Below the pieces are notes generated by a model that was not told the DNA's origin, searched no databases, and worked only from the letters and a program-made list of their open reading frames with translations. A stretch of DNA of 61,019 nt from Deltaproteobacteria bacterium (GTDB taxonomy: Bacteria > Desulfobacterota > Dissulfuribacteria > Dissulfuribacterales > UBA3076): assembly GCA_003194495.1 (NCBI GenBank), contig PQXE01000005.1, forward strand, positions 1 through 61,019, written 5' to 3'. The stretch's first letter is position 1. Every line of letters begins with the position of its first letter. Position numbers and translations under genes: made by a program. This document shows positions 34,194-42,964 of this stretch, in pieces.

Positions 34194-34559
34194 ATGGATC
34201 AAGATCAGAAACGCATACTAGTTATCGAAGATGACCGGGAAGTCCGGAGTATGCTGGAGGATTACCTGGTTTATTTCGGCTATAAGGTCGTTACAGCAGG
34301 TGACGGGCTGCAGGGCCTAAAGGAAATTAAGGGCAGAGACTACGACCTCGTGATAACTGACATAACTATGCCATACGTCAGCGGCATAGGCATCATCTCC
34401 GTTCTTAAACAAAATCATCCGAACATACCTGTAATTGCCATTACGGGTTATGGATATCATGCTGAAGAACTCGCTTATGAAAAAAAGGCCGACCATATTC
34501 TTTCCAAGCCCTTTGAAATACAGGAACTGAAGGAAACTATAGAGAATTTACTCCTCTGA
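34194..34559 (+). CDS. Stand-alone CheY-like response regulator
   Basis: This single receiver domain has about 121 residues from ATG 34194 (a TTG at 34182 adds 4). The acidic pocket is EDD, the phospho-acceptor is in VITDITMPY, the switch T is in AITGYG, and the Lys is in LSKPFE. No output domain is present. No kinase is adjacent, so its partner is unknown. Confidence 0.88.
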   Translation: MDQDQKRILVIEDDREVRSMLEDYLVYFGYKVVTAGDGLQGLKEIKGRDYDLVITDITMPYVSGIGIISVLKQNHPNIPVIAITGYGYHAEELAYEKKADHILSKPFEIQELKETIENLLL

Positions 34560-34699
34560 ACAAGAACTCAAGCACACTGGTTACCGGTTTACCTAAATAA
34601 AATCTAAATTTAGGAATTAAGGAATTAAAATCAAAAAACCACTTTCAATTACTCAATTATTACATTACCCGTAACCGTTCATAGGTTCTGGGTTCGTTG

Positions 34700-34738
34700 A
34701 GTTCGCAAGAGCAATCATCAATCATCAATCATCAATCC
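34700..34738. repeat. AATCATC tandem repeat after CGCAAGAGC
   Basis: TTCGCAAGAGCAATCATCAATCATCAATCATC is another copy of the S23-gene/heptamer junction. It lies directly after the stop of the SAM-hydrolase gene. The 34560-34731 gap has no gene. Confidence 0.65.
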
Positions 34739-35526
34739 AAAACTTTAGGCACTGTTACAACAACCGGTTCTCCGACATCAGCACTAAACATTTCCGCCGC
34801 ACTCCCCTGATTTACAGCGATTTCCAGAAAACCTGAGCTGCCAATAAGGGCCAGGGGCTTATCTTTGGCTGCGTCTGAGTAAGTGTTGAATATGGATAAT
34901 TCCATCCCCTTGATATTGACCTTGAACTGTTTTCTAACCGGTTTCCTGTGCTGGATGAGCTTAGAGGGTATGTTGAGAATCAGGCTTCCAAAGCCATCTA
35001 TATATATTACTTCGCCTTTGATATATTGATCTCTGACAATCGGTTCGGGCCATGGAAGCTGAACAGGGTCCGGACAGGGAGGGCCAAAGGAGTGTGGTTC
35101 CGCTCCAAGGCTCAGATGGGCGGCAACAGGGGCAAAGATATCTCTTCCGTGAAATGTATCACTGACCGGACGCTTGAAATAGTGAGTATTCTCTATGCTG
35201 AAGCAGGTTACTTTTTTAGAATATCGAAACACCATACTCAAAAGACCGTTGTCCGGTGCCAGAAACGTGTAATGCTCCGTAACGGCCAGAAGGCCAATCC
35301 TTTGAGACCCGACACCCGGATCAACTATAGCGAGAAAGACGGTTCTTGGGGGAAATTCCCTAAAAGCCGATCCCAGGATAAAGGATCCGCTTATGACATC
35401 CTGTGGGGCAACTTGATGACTGATGTCCACAATACGCAGGGCGGGATTGATGCCAAGCACGACTGCCTTGATTATTCCCACATAAGGATCTTTGAATCCG
35501 AAATCACTCAAAAAGGCCAGGATCAT
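34732..35526 (-). CDS. SAM hydroxide adenosyltransferase (DUF62)
   Basis: This 264-residue enzyme of the fluorinase/duf62 superfamily hydrolyses S-adenosylmethionine to adenosine and methionine. The N-terminal LSDFGFKDPYVGIIKAV with its Asp, VDPGVGSQR and APDNGLLS (the D-R/Q-H region; HGRDIFAPVAAHL follows) are characteristic. The C-terminal beta domain has YIDGFGSLILNIP. It is a single gene, divergent from the response regulator and next to tRNA-Pro. Confidence 0.9.
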   Translation of the reverse strand: MILAFLSDFGFKDPYVGIIKAVVLGINPALRIVDISHQVAPQDVISGSFILGSAFREFPPRTVFLAIVDPGVGSQRIGLLAVTEHYTFLAPDNGLLSMVFRYSKKVTCFSIENTHYFKRPVSDTFHGRDIFAPVAAHLSLGAEPHSFGPPCPDPVQLPWPEPIVRDQYIKGEVIYIDGFGSLILNIPSKLIQHRKPVRKQFKVNIKGMELSIFNTYSDAAKDKPLALIGSSGFLEIAVNQGSAAEMFSADVGEPVVVTVPKVLD

Positions 35527-35599
35527 CTACTGAACCTGCAAAAGTGGGGGGAGATGACAGTATCTAGTGTCTGAATGAAAAGGCCATTCAGAATTTAAT

Positions 35600-35676
<77 letters not shown>

Positions 35677-35718
35677 GCATACAGCACTAACTCATGAATT
35701 CAAACATACTCTCGTAAT

Positions 35719-36023
35719 CATTCACTTCTCCCCCTGACAGCCAACAGCCTTTTTCGGGTTTCAAAGCACAATCCATTGAGAATACGCCTTTGGGTGCGAC
35801 CTTGTCCGCGGTTGAAACCCTGCAAAAGCCTGTCGGCTGCCAGGGAGTGTGAACGGTTACATACTCTCAGTGACGTTCGAATACCATCTTTTTGAATATA
35901 CGTCAAGGATTCCTCAAACCCAATATACTTGAAACTGGCAATACGTGCATCTGCCCATCTATGTCTCTTACTTCTCTGGAGAGCGCCCTTCTTTAAGTCC
36001 GATTTCCTTGTAAAGCGAATCAA
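35719..36023 (-). pseudogene. Unidentified transposase-like 3' fragment
   Basis: The frame encodes NRGQGRTQRRILNGLCFETR and [11 protein letters not shown] at its end. Bases 35719-35780 are almost identical to 50522-50585, so this is a repeated element end. The family is not identified; that it belongs to the same element as 36447-36850 is inference. Confidence 0.4.
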
Positions 36024-36304
36024 AATACTTGCAACTTTTCCCTATCACCTCATCCCTATTTTTTGAATTCCGGACAATTCTGTTGACTGCCTCTTTGAAC
36101 CACGAGTGTCTCGGCAAATACCTTCCGTTCCCATATGTTTACCTCTATATCATGAACGATTTTGCCTAGATAGTGCCTGAACGGAAACCCCAAATTTTGT
36201 TTTTTCAATTTAGGCCATGGACAATTAACATAAGTGGATATCCAGTTGACGCAAGTGACCACTACATATAGTATGGGCGTATGGAGAAGCACGTGCATCC
36301 GCTT

Positions 36305-36490
36305 GCAGGCATTGACTATCCACAGACGTTTCAGGAATTCAACGTATGGTTTGCGACGTAGGATCGTTGTCGAGATTACCTGCGCCGAGTCCGCTGGCCC
36401 AGTGAGTTCCAATGCCCTCTCTGCGGTTCAGAAAACCAGCCATGGATTACGCACGAGGAATTCCCCCAACACCATACCAAAATATGGTGG
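36305..36490 (+). pseudogene. IS1595-family transposase N-terminal remnant
   Basis: Translation gives GIDYPQTFQEFNVWFAT, a TAG stop, then DRCRDYLRRVRWPSEFQCPL and CGSENQPW. This is the zinc-ribbon start typical of IS1595 transposases (F-P-x-T-x-x-E-F ... C-x-x-Y-L ... R-W-P-x-G/E-F-x-C-P-x-C-G). An internal stop and loss of the rest show that it is dead. Confidence 0.7.
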
Positions 36491-36850
36491 GTGACGTAAA
36501 TTCTGCGGACCACAACATATAGGGACTACTTGCCTCAACTGGATACCCACTTTCTCTTATATCTTTCATTTTGTATCCCGCTGTAATTTCAGCAAGAAAG
36601 AGTTCAGGAAATTGTTTGATCGTGGCATCAAGATACACCCTAAATTTGGCAGGGTCGTTGACTATTCTATACTCATTTGAGGAAAAGGAGGTGCAAATTA
36701 TTCGGCTATGTCGACAGGTTGAATTTGAAGCTGTTTTGTCCATGTAACCTCGCATAAAACATAAAATTCCGAAAATTTTACATTACATGCGAGTCTGGAA
36801 AATGTCTCGAAAAAAATGGCCTCCCCCAAATCCGTTATAATCAGGAAAGA
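36447..36850 (-). mobile_element. Broken insertion sequence, 5' part (repeat of 1-146)
   Basis: The minus-strand frame from 36755 reads MDKTASNSTCRHSRII and later FRVYLDATIKQFPELFLAE, which looks like the N-terminus of a transposase; it then runs into unrelated sequence. 36719-36850 matches 1-146. Family not identified. Confidence 0.45.
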
Positions 36851-37071
36851 CATCCACTAAAACAAGGATTGAAACTGTAACCTCTGTAAACTAGATTTAA
36901 TTCAATATTTTCAAAAAACAACATTCCATGAAATGTTGTTATAGGGTAGAATAAAATATTCTGTTTTTTGTTCGGACCTAAGTTGAGCGGTTAGCTGTTT
37001 TGCCAGAGCGGCAGACCGGTAACCATAAGCTAACCGCTAATTGCTCAATTTTGTTCGAAAAGGAGTCTGAG

Positions 37072-37935
37072 ATGCAATCGGTCAAGGATTTGAAAGGCTT
37101 AGTTTTTTCTGAGAAGAGCAAGTCGGTTTTTCTAAAAGCTATGCGGCTGGTCGTTGTTGCTTTCCTACCCATGCTATTGGTCCACTGTGCTCCACAGGAC
37201 CAGGCGAACATGCTGGAAAGGCGTGTAAGCAGTCTGTCTGCGGAGAACCGTGCCTTGAGCAATCAGGTTAATTCCCTGAAGCAGGAAGTCGCGGATACGG
37301 GAAAGGCCCAGGACATCGTCTCTGTGAGGAGTCGACAGGCAGAGTTTGCAAACCGGATGGACGAGTTGCAGTCAGAACTCCTCAGGATGAACGGCCTGAT
37401 CGACCAGATTGGTCACAAAAATGAGCAGGAGGAAGAAGAAACGGTTCGTTTCAGGGAGGATCTCAAAGAACAAATAGAAAATATGAGAGAAGAAGTCAAA
37501 CTGCTTCAAGCCTCTACCAAGGTAGCAAAGGAGGTGGAACAGGCCAGGAAAAATGCCGCTTTGGGTGCAGTAGACCTATATCAGCAGGCCTTAGATCTAA
37601 TCAAACAGAAAAAATACAAGGATGCCAAGAAGACCCTGAGGACATATATAGAAAAACATCCCCATGGGAAAAGGGTTGCCAATGCCTATTTCTGGATGGG
37701 TGAATGTGAGTTCAATCTGCAACGATTTGAAGAAGCAATTCTGGAATACCAGAAGGTAATAAGCAGGTATCCAAAAAGTAACAAGGTGCCTGACTCCTTG
37801 CTGAAACAGGGCATTGCTTTTGCGAAGCTCGGAGACAATGAAAGCGCAAAGATAGTACTTAACAAACTTATCAAAAAGTACCCAAAGAGCCCACAAATGA
37901 GCGTAGCCAAGAAGAAGCTTGCAAAAATAAAATAG
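37072..37935 (+). CDS. CpoB/YbgF-like tetratricopeptide lipoprotein
   Basis: This 287-residue envelope protein starts at ATG 37072 (AAAGGAGTCTGAG upstream). A signal-anchor ends in MLLVHCAPQ, a possible lipobox. Residues about 45-165 are a long coiled coil (MLERRVSSLSAENRALSNQV), followed by about three TPR-type repeats (ALDLIKQKKYKDAKKTLRTY; AYFWMGECEFNLQRFEEAI; PDSLLKQGIAFAKLGD). This is the layout of CpoB/YbgF, which coordinates Tol-Pal with peptidoglycan synthesis. tol-pal genes are not adjacent, so the exact role is inferred. Confidence 0.82.
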   Translation: MQSVKDLKGLVFSEKSKSVFLKAMRLVVVAFLPMLLVHCAPQDQANMLERRVSSLSAENRALSNQVNSLKQEVADTGKAQDIVSVRSRQAEFANRMDELQSELLRMNGLIDQIGHKNEQEEEETVRFREDLKEQIENMREEVKLLQASTKVAKEVEQARKNAALGAVDLYQQALDLIKQKKYKDAKKTLRTYIEKHPHGKRVANAYFWMGECEFNLQRFEEAILEYQKVISRYPKSNKVPDSLLKQGIAFAKLGDNESAKIVLNKLIKKYPKSPQMSVAKKKLAKIK

Positions 37936-38054
37936 AATTCGCTTCAGAGGCTATATGAACCAGGTATTACCTAGGGAACGTACAATAAATAACTTGAACA
38001 AATTAATGTCTTTTTTGTCGTCTTCTTCGTTGCTCGTCGATCACATAACCCGTT

Positions 38055-39329
38055 ATGCTCACTCCTCGCGCCTTGAATACAACAAAAAACCCTATTAATT
38101 TTTGTTCAACTTATTTATCTCCCGTTCCTAAGGCAGTTCCGGGGTTTAAGGCCCTGTGCTGCCTTTTTTTATTTATTGCTGTAAGCGTGCTGATTACTGA
38201 CAAAGCAATGTGCCGCAGGGATGCCTTGTCGATATCTGTAGGTGGGCTGTTGGATCTTACAGGAGACCACTGCAAAGAGGGCCGAGCTGCATATATGGCT
38301 GCGAGAAAGGCCGTAGAGTGTCTTAACTCCCAGGGCGGAATTGGCGACAGGCCTCTTGAGTTGATAGTGGCTGACACCAGAGGTGAACCGGGCAGATTGT
38401 TAATCGAAGCCGGGAAACTTGTTGAACAGGAAAAGGTGGTGGCCTTGCTGGGTCCCACAAGTGAAACCCTGATTCCAGTCCTGAGAAACTATGCAGAGGC
38501 GCACAATGTACCCATGGTGTTAACATCCGGAGATGACCCTCTTTTACCATTCAGAAAGAAAGAATCTGTTTCCTGGACATATAGCATCTCTCCGGGCCTT
38601 GGACCTGCGATAAAGGCCCTTTTCCGGGAATTTGCCAGGGCCGGCCTTGAACCGGTGGCCCCCCTTGTGCCTGACAACGCAAAGGGAAAGAGGACTTCCT
38701 TATGGCTTCAGGGCTATGGACTGGAATATCATTTGCGCATTCTACCATTCCAGGACTTTGGGCTACATGACACTGATGTGGTTTCACAGTTGCAGCAATT
38801 CAAAGAAGAAGGAGCACAGGTAATAGTGGCCTGGGGACCAAGGAGCTGGGGGCCTGTGTTGTTACGTTCTGCGAAAAGAACGGGTATACCTGTGGCGGTC
38901 CCGGTACAGCTTCTTTCATCAGATATGCTAAAAAAATATAACGGTTCTTTCAGGCTGTGGACAGCAGCACCTCCGCTACTCTTAGGCAACGGCATTCCAT
39001 TATCTCATCCCTGTGCATTTACAGTAAATAGATTTATGAAGGCCATGGGAAAAGAAGCAATGGGATTTTCTATTGAGGAATGTCTGGCAGCAGGTGCGGC
39101 CTGGGATGCGCTCCACCTCACGGCAATGGGTCTGAGGATGTCAAGCACTGCTACGCATAGCGACTTGCGCCAGGCCCTTGAGGATCTCGATCAAAGCTAT
39201 TATGGGGTCATGGGTGTATTTAAACCCCGCGAGAGAGATCACTCAGGCCTTGTACCAAGTTCTCTTATTGTCCTTGAAAGTGGTACAAATGGCTGGAAAC
39301 CTGTAATATTCTCAAAAAGAAGGCGTTAG
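38055..39329 (+). CDS. Periplasmic leucine/amide-type ABC substrate-binding protein
   Basis: This protein of up to 424 residues has the periplasmic binding protein type 1 fold (Peripla_BP_6). After a long N-terminus with a hydrophobic segment (ALCCLFLFIAVSVLI, residues about 33-47) come GLLDLTGDHCKEGRAAYMAA, LNSQGGI, VVALLGPTSE and YYGVMGVFKP. The annotated ATG gives an unusually long signal region, and the start may be further downstream. No permease or ATPase genes flank it, so it is an orphan receptor; the ligand is unknown. It ends 18 bases inside the convergent cobD gene. Confidence 0.82.
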   Translation: MLTPRALNTTKNPINFCSTYLSPVPKAVPGFKALCCLFLFIAVSVLITDKAMCRRDALSISVGGLLDLTGDHCKEGRAAYMAARKAVECLNSQGGIGDRPLELIVADTRGEPGRLLIEAGKLVEQEKVVALLGPTSETLIPVLRNYAEAHNVPMVLTSGDDPLLPFRKKESVSWTYSISPGLGPAIKALFREFARAGLEPVAPLVPDNAKGKRTSLWLQGYGLEYHLRILPFQDFGLHDTDVVSQLQQFKEEGAQVIVAWGPRSWGPVLLRSAKRTGIPVAVPVQLLSSDMLKKYNGSFRLWTAAPPLLLGNGIPLSHPCAFTVNRFMKAMGKEAMGFSIEECLAAGAAWDALHLTAMGLRMSSTATHSDLRQALEDLDQSYYGVMGVFKPRERDHSGLVPSSLIVLESGTNGWKPVIFSKRRR

Positions 39330-40403
39330 AGGCTCCAGTTCCTTCAGGGAATTTATAAGGGAATCGTTTTCTGAACCGGACCTGAGACTGATTCTGATGC
39401 ACTCATCTTCAATGCCTACAAAGTTCTTGCAGTCCCTGATGAGAATGCCATTCTTCCTGAGATTTTTTGTGACGTAATCGGCTGTCCATGGCGCCAGGAC
39501 CCGGAACAACATAAAGTGGGTAGCGCCATCCATGGGCTTTAACAGGGAAAATTCGGCAAAATTCGGCAAAATTCGGACCTTTTCTTTCTTACAGTAGTCC
39601 CTTACCTCCTGTTCATAATCTATTTGATCAACAAGATATTTACCTGCAATCTGTGCAAGGCGACTTACTGCCCAAGGCCTGGCCCCATAGGCCAGCACTT
39701 CGATAAGATCGCTTGCACCAACTGCATAGCCCAGCCTGAGGCCCGGTATCCTGTAAATCTTTGAGAAGGAACGGAGCACCACGAGGTTTGGCGGGAATTC
39801 TTCTAAAATCAGTGAACTTACAAGGTCAGGGCCCACAAATGGTGCATAGGATTCATCTACCACCCATGTAGCTTCCTTGCGAAGGGATATTAGTTGCCGC
39901 AACTCCTTTGTAGAGATAAAACGTCCTGTAGGATTGTTCGGATTGCAGATATATACCAGAGAACGGCCCTTGGCAGCCTGTGAGAGCGACTCGAGTATCT
40001 CTGCATTGGCCTTTGGTTCTGCATTGGGCCAGGGCCCCAGGGTCTCAATACGACACGAAGCCGATTTTGCCGCATCGGCATAGTCTGAATAGGTGGGCAA
40101 CGGGATCACAACCTTATCAGGCTTTAAAATACTTGGAAGACCGTAGATCCACTCCGTCGTCCCCCCTCCGACAAGGAACTGCCCTGAAGACAGCCAGTAT
40201 CTTCCAGCCAGAGCCTCCCGAAGTTCTAAACTGTCTACCTCCGGCAGACAGCAAATCTCATCCAAGTGTAATATCAGTAACTCCCTGAGGCCTTTAGGCA
40301 GAGGAAGCGGGCTGACATTGCTGCTGAAATCGAGGATACTGCCTGGTGACCTTCCCAGTTCCCTTGCCAGGGAATATATGTCCCCACCGTGACCATGTAT
40401 CAT
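39312..40403 (-). CDS. cobD: L-threonine-O-3-phosphate decarboxylase-like aminotransferase (CobD)
   Basis: This 363-residue PLP enzyme of aminotransferase class I/II has the N-terminal HGGDIYSLARELG hallmark of CobD, which makes the aminopropanol linker of cobalamin. PLP residues include YICNPNNPTGRF and the Lys in LRSFSKIYRIPGLRLGYA. A short ATTCGGCAA tandem repeat at about 39550-39575 encodes part of NFAEFSLLKP. HisC-like activity is an alternative. Its 3' end overlaps the binding-protein gene by 18 bases. No other cobalamin gene is in the window. Confidence 0.85.
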   Translation of the reverse strand: MIHGHGGDIYSLARELGRSPGSILDFSSNVSPLPLPKGLRELLILHLDEICCLPEVDSLELREALAGRYWLSSGQFLVGGGTTEWIYGLPSILKPDKVVIPLPTYSDYADAAKSASCRIETLGPWPNAEPKANAEILESLSQAAKGRSLVYICNPNNPTGRFISTKELRQLISLRKEATWVVDESYAPFVGPDLVSSLILEEFPPNLVVLRSFSKIYRIPGLRLGYAVGASDLIEVLAYGARPWAVSRLAQIAGKYLVDQIDYEQEVRDYCKKEKVRILPNFAEFSLLKPMDGATHFMLFRVLAPWTADYVTKNLRKNGILIRDCKNFVGIEDECIRISLRSGSENDSLINSLKELEPLTPSF

Positions 40404-40510
40404 TGATATATGCCTTTCTAAAACTATCGGAATTAAGCGATCAGCCTTTAGCGGTTAGCTATTAGTTTAATAACCCGTTTTTATACAAAGTTTTTAGCTA
40501 ATAGCTCAAC

Positions 40511-40675
40511 TTAGGTTTTAGTAACATCCGCCCGGAGTTCCAGGAGCTTCTGATAGACCTCCTCCAGGAACTCCGTCACCGGACCGTGTTTGTTTTCCCC
40601 TGATTGTGCATATGTCTTGGTTATCTCAACTGCCTGACGTAGGCATTCTTCTTTGGCGTAGGTTTCAAGCTTCAC
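40511..40675 (-). CDS. Small 54-residue hypothetical protein
   Basis: GTG 40675 is preceded by AAAGGGGTGAT at good spacing. The product begins VKLETYAKEECLRQAVEI and continues helical and charged (TEFLEEVYQKLLELRADVTK). I do not recognise a family. It lies between rdgB and cobD on the same strand, so it may belong to that transcription unit. Confidence 0.55.
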   Translation of the reverse strand: MKLETYAKEECLRQAVEITKTYAQSGENKHGPVTEFLEEVYQKLLELRADVTKT

Positions 40676-40795
40676 TATTAATCACCCCTTTCCAATTCTA
40701 CTCTGCCACATTAACCAAACTCGTGGAGAAAAATGTGAATAATTCATCTTTTCTTCCATAATTCAACATTCAACATTCATAATTCAACATTTTCT

Positions 40796-41401
40796 TCAAA
40801 GCTGCACCAAGAAACCAGACAGCTCGGCCTTCAGCTTTTCAAGGGCCTTGCCCCTGTGACTCAAGCTGTTTTTTTCCTCTGGTGAAAGCTGGGCCATTGT
40901 GCGCTTGATAGAAGGGATGTAAAAAACAGGGTCATAGCCGAAACCCTGATCTCCTGAAGGATTCGTGGCGATTTCACCTTCGCATCCAGCCTCAGTGCTT
41001 ATCCATCGGCCGGATGGATGATAGACTATGATCACACAACTGAAGTGAGCGCCCCTCTTTCCTGAAGGTACCCCTTTAAGATCAGCCAGGAGCTTTTCGT
41101 TGTTTGAGGCATCAGAGGCATTTTCCCCTGAGTAGCGGGCAGAGTGAACACCAGGGGCCCCATCAAGGGCATCTACCTCGAGTCCGGAATCATCGGCAAG
41201 GGCCATTATTCCCGTAGCCTCGGCAATGACTTTGGCCTTCTTAAAAGCATTCTCCATAAAGGTCTTGCCATCTTCTACTACATGGGGTGTGTTTTCTGCT
41301 TCATCCAGAGACATGATGTCAATATCAAGATCGGAAAGAAGCACCTGGATTTCTTTCAGCTTACCTTTGTTACGGGTGGCAAGTATCAATTTTCTTTTCA
41401 T
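40796..41401 (-). CDS. rdgB: XTP/dITP diphosphatase (RdgB/HAM1)
   Basis: This 201-residue house-cleaning enzyme removes non-canonical purine triphosphates such as dITP and XTP. LILATRNKGKLKEI, ALADDSGLEVDALDGAPGVH, ARYSG, DQGFGYDPVFY and SLSHRGKALEKL are all in place. Length and motifs are normal. It follows the polyferredoxin gene by about 18 bp, so it may be the last gene of the 42.7-kb operon. Confidence 0.95.
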   Translation of the reverse strand: MKRKLILATRNKGKLKEIQVLLSDLDIDIMSLDEAENTPHVVEDGKTFMENAFKKAKVIAEATGIMALADDSGLEVDALDGAPGVHSARYSGENASDASNNEKLLADLKGVPSGKRGAHFSCVIIVYHPSGRWISTEAGCEGEIATNPSGDQGFGYDPVFYIPSIKRTMAQLSPEEKNSLSHRGKALEKLKAELSGFLVQL

Positions 41402-41419
41402 ATAACTTAACCTGAGCGA

Positions 41420-42313
41420 TTAGCAGTTAGCTTTTGGATAAAACTGTTCAACATCCTCCCGCACCGGACCAAATTCCAGAGATACGGCATTAGATGGACA
41501 GATGGTATAGCATCTGAGGCATCTGATACAGGTAGCAGAATTCAGGTCATCCAGACCATTATAAAAAGATACATCAGTAGGACATGCTGCCAGACATGCC
41601 TCGCACTGCACACATCGGTCAGGATGAAAACGCAACTGCAGCCAGCTTACCCTGTTGAAAAGGCCGTAGATAGCCCCAAGAGGACAGATTGCCCGGCAGA
41701 AGGGGCGGGATGTTAAAGTACACCAGATCAAGAGGAGTATCAACACGATAAACTTGTATGCGAACAGCCAGCCTGCGGCACGACGGAGCCCCTGATCGAG
41801 GCAAAGCAGCGGGATACCGGCCTCAAGTGTCCCTGCCGGGCAGACATACTTGCAGAACCAGGTGGAGCCGTAACCTAGTGGATCCACCACAAGCAAAGGG
41901 AGCAAGACCACAAAGACAATAAGGAATAGATATGGCCCCCTTCCGAGGGGCCTCCAGAATGAAAGCTTGGGAACCGGAAGGAGGAACAGCCATTTCTGCA
42001 ACAGGCCAAAGGGACAAATCCAGCCGCAGGGCATCCGGCCCGCAACAGAACCTATCAGACCAAGACTTCCCAAAACGTATGCCCCAATATGCAACTGTCC
42101 CATCTGCAGACCCGGGCGCAAGGTTGCCAGAAGATTCTGAAAGGCGCCGATGGGACATGACATGGTGGCGGCAGGACAGGAGTGACAATTGAGCCCTGGA
42201 AAACAGATTTTCTTAAGAGGTCCTTGATATATGGGACTTTTCCACGGGAAAACCCAGTAAGCGTTAGCCAGCAATGCAAAGATATACTGACTTTTTCTGC
42301 GCAGCCGTTCCAT
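41420..42313 (-). CDS. NapH/MauN-type membrane polyferredoxin
   Basis: This 297-residue membrane iron-sulfur protein has about four to five helices. Cytoplasmic CxxxCP boxes characteristic of NapH are CGWICPFG, CKYVCPAGT and CRAICPLGA. Two C-terminal [4Fe-4S] sites follow: CVQCEACLAACP and CIRCLRCYTICP. It should pass electrons from or to quinol. An unusual extra cysteine-rich stretch FPGLNCHSCPAATMSCPIG precedes the first membrane box. Its ATG overlaps the stop of the 44-residue CXXC peptide (TAATG). The electron partner is unknown. Confidence 0.87.
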   Translation of the reverse strand: MERLRRKSQYIFALLANAYWVFPWKSPIYQGPLKKICFPGLNCHSCPAATMSCPIGAFQNLLATLRPGLQMGQLHIGAYVLGSLGLIGSVAGRMPCGWICPFGLLQKWLFLLPVPKLSFWRPLGRGPYLFLIVFVVLLPLLVVDPLGYGSTWFCKYVCPAGTLEAGIPLLCLDQGLRRAAGWLFAYKFIVLILLLIWCTLTSRPFCRAICPLGAIYGLFNRVSWLQLRFHPDRCVQCEACLAACPTDVSFYNGLDDLNSATCIRCLRCYTICPSNAVSLEFGPVREDVEQFYPKANC

Positions 42314-42447
42314 TAGCCGATTCCAATACAGCTAAGGCATACGGTAATGGCCTTGTGCCAGACTACAGGCACCTCGCCGGACCAGATTCCCAGTGCCAGG
42401 AGTGCAATAAAGGCAATTGTCGTTAAAAGAGGAAGAAATCGCTTCAT
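42313..42447 (-). CDS. CD1871A-type small CXXC-motif membrane peptide
   Basis: This 44-residue protein has one membrane helix (PLLTTIAFIALLALGIWSG) and ends VCLSCIGIG, the C-terminal CxxC-IGIG signature of CD1871A-family peptides. Its ATG overlaps the stop of the thiamine-binding gene (TGATG arrangement), and its own stop overlaps the polyferredoxin start. The cysteine pair may ligate or deliver a metal or cluster to the polyferredoxin; this is inference from tight coupling. Function of the family is unknown. Confidence 0.8.
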   Translation of the reverse strand: MKRFLPLLTTIAFIALLALGIWSGEVPVVWHKAITVCLSCIGIG

Positions 42448-42743
42448 CAAAGCCTTTCTTTGACTGATCCGGTCTTCTGACCCAGATGGACTTCTTTGTC
42501 ACGGCGGTCATCTATCTTTATAACCGTGTATACCCGTTTCGCTCCATGAAAAAAAGTGCTTTCATGCAAGGCCTTTGTTACAGCAAGGAGCTGATCAATA
42601 TCTCCTTCAATTATTGTCCCCATATCCGTAAGCTCATATGGAAGTCCCTGCCCTGCAAGCAGCCTCTGCATGTCTACCACGAATTCTCCCACACTTGTGG
42701 ATCCGGTTCCAAGGGGAGAAACGTTTATTTCCATAAGTGCCAT
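42447..42743 (-). CDS. MTH1187-family thiamine-binding protein
   Basis: This 98-residue ferredoxin-like fold protein (DUF77/MTH1187) begins MALMEINVSPLGTGSTSVGEFV and has YELTDMGTIIEGDIDQLL, the usual family core. Relatives bind thiamine or its pyrimidine moiety. It is the first gene of an overlapping operon with the CXXC peptide and the polyferredoxin, a combination also seen in clostridia. Its role there is not known. Confidence 0.88.
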   Translation of the reverse strand: MALMEINVSPLGTGSTSVGEFVVDMQRLLAGQGLPYELTDMGTIIEGDIDQLLAVTKALHESTFFHGAKRVYTVIKIDDRRDKEVHLGQKTGSVKERL

Positions 42744-42794
42744 GATAATATCTCCTTTGAGTAACTATTCATAAGCGTTCACAGGTTACATTAA

Positions 42795-42920
42795 AAGATG
42801 AACGTCCAACATCGAACGTCCAACGTCCAACGTCCAACATCGAATGAAAAACAAATATCCAATACCGAACATTTAACGGCTATTTATGTATGTTAGCCAT
42901 TTAGGTTAAAGGCTGAAGGT
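42795..42920. repeat. AACGTCC/AACATCG heptamers and associated block
   Basis: Seven or so 7-bp units (AACGTCC, AACATCG) lead into GAATGAAAAACAAATATCC, ACGGCTATTT and TAGCCATTTAGGTT, all of which match 1548-1680. No coding content is seen. Confidence 0.7.
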
Positions 42921-42964
42921 GCCCCATGCCCCCTTGACCCTTGACCCCTGCCCCTTGCCGTTGC

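Larger units (their letters stand above)
35677..37071. other. Insertion-sequence graveyard between tRNA-Pro and the cpoB-like gene
   Basis: 35719-36023 (minus) holds a fragment ending ...[14 protein letters not shown]. Its last 60 bases recur at 50522-50585. 36305-36490 (plus) is an IS1595-type fragment. 36447-36850 is another transposase 5' end with a repeat shared with 1-146. The rest to 37071 is AT-rich and holds TAGCTAACCGC-type short repeats at 36988-37045. No intact gene is present. Confidence 0.6.

Noticed and set aside
36056..36412. Possible 118-residue minus-strand protein
   Set aside because: The composition is irregular, it overlaps the IS1595 remnant on the other strand, and no domain is recognisable.
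40434..40470. A second MITE at 40.4 kb
   Set aside because: Only the target-like flank is present; this is the empty version of the 53.2-kb locus.
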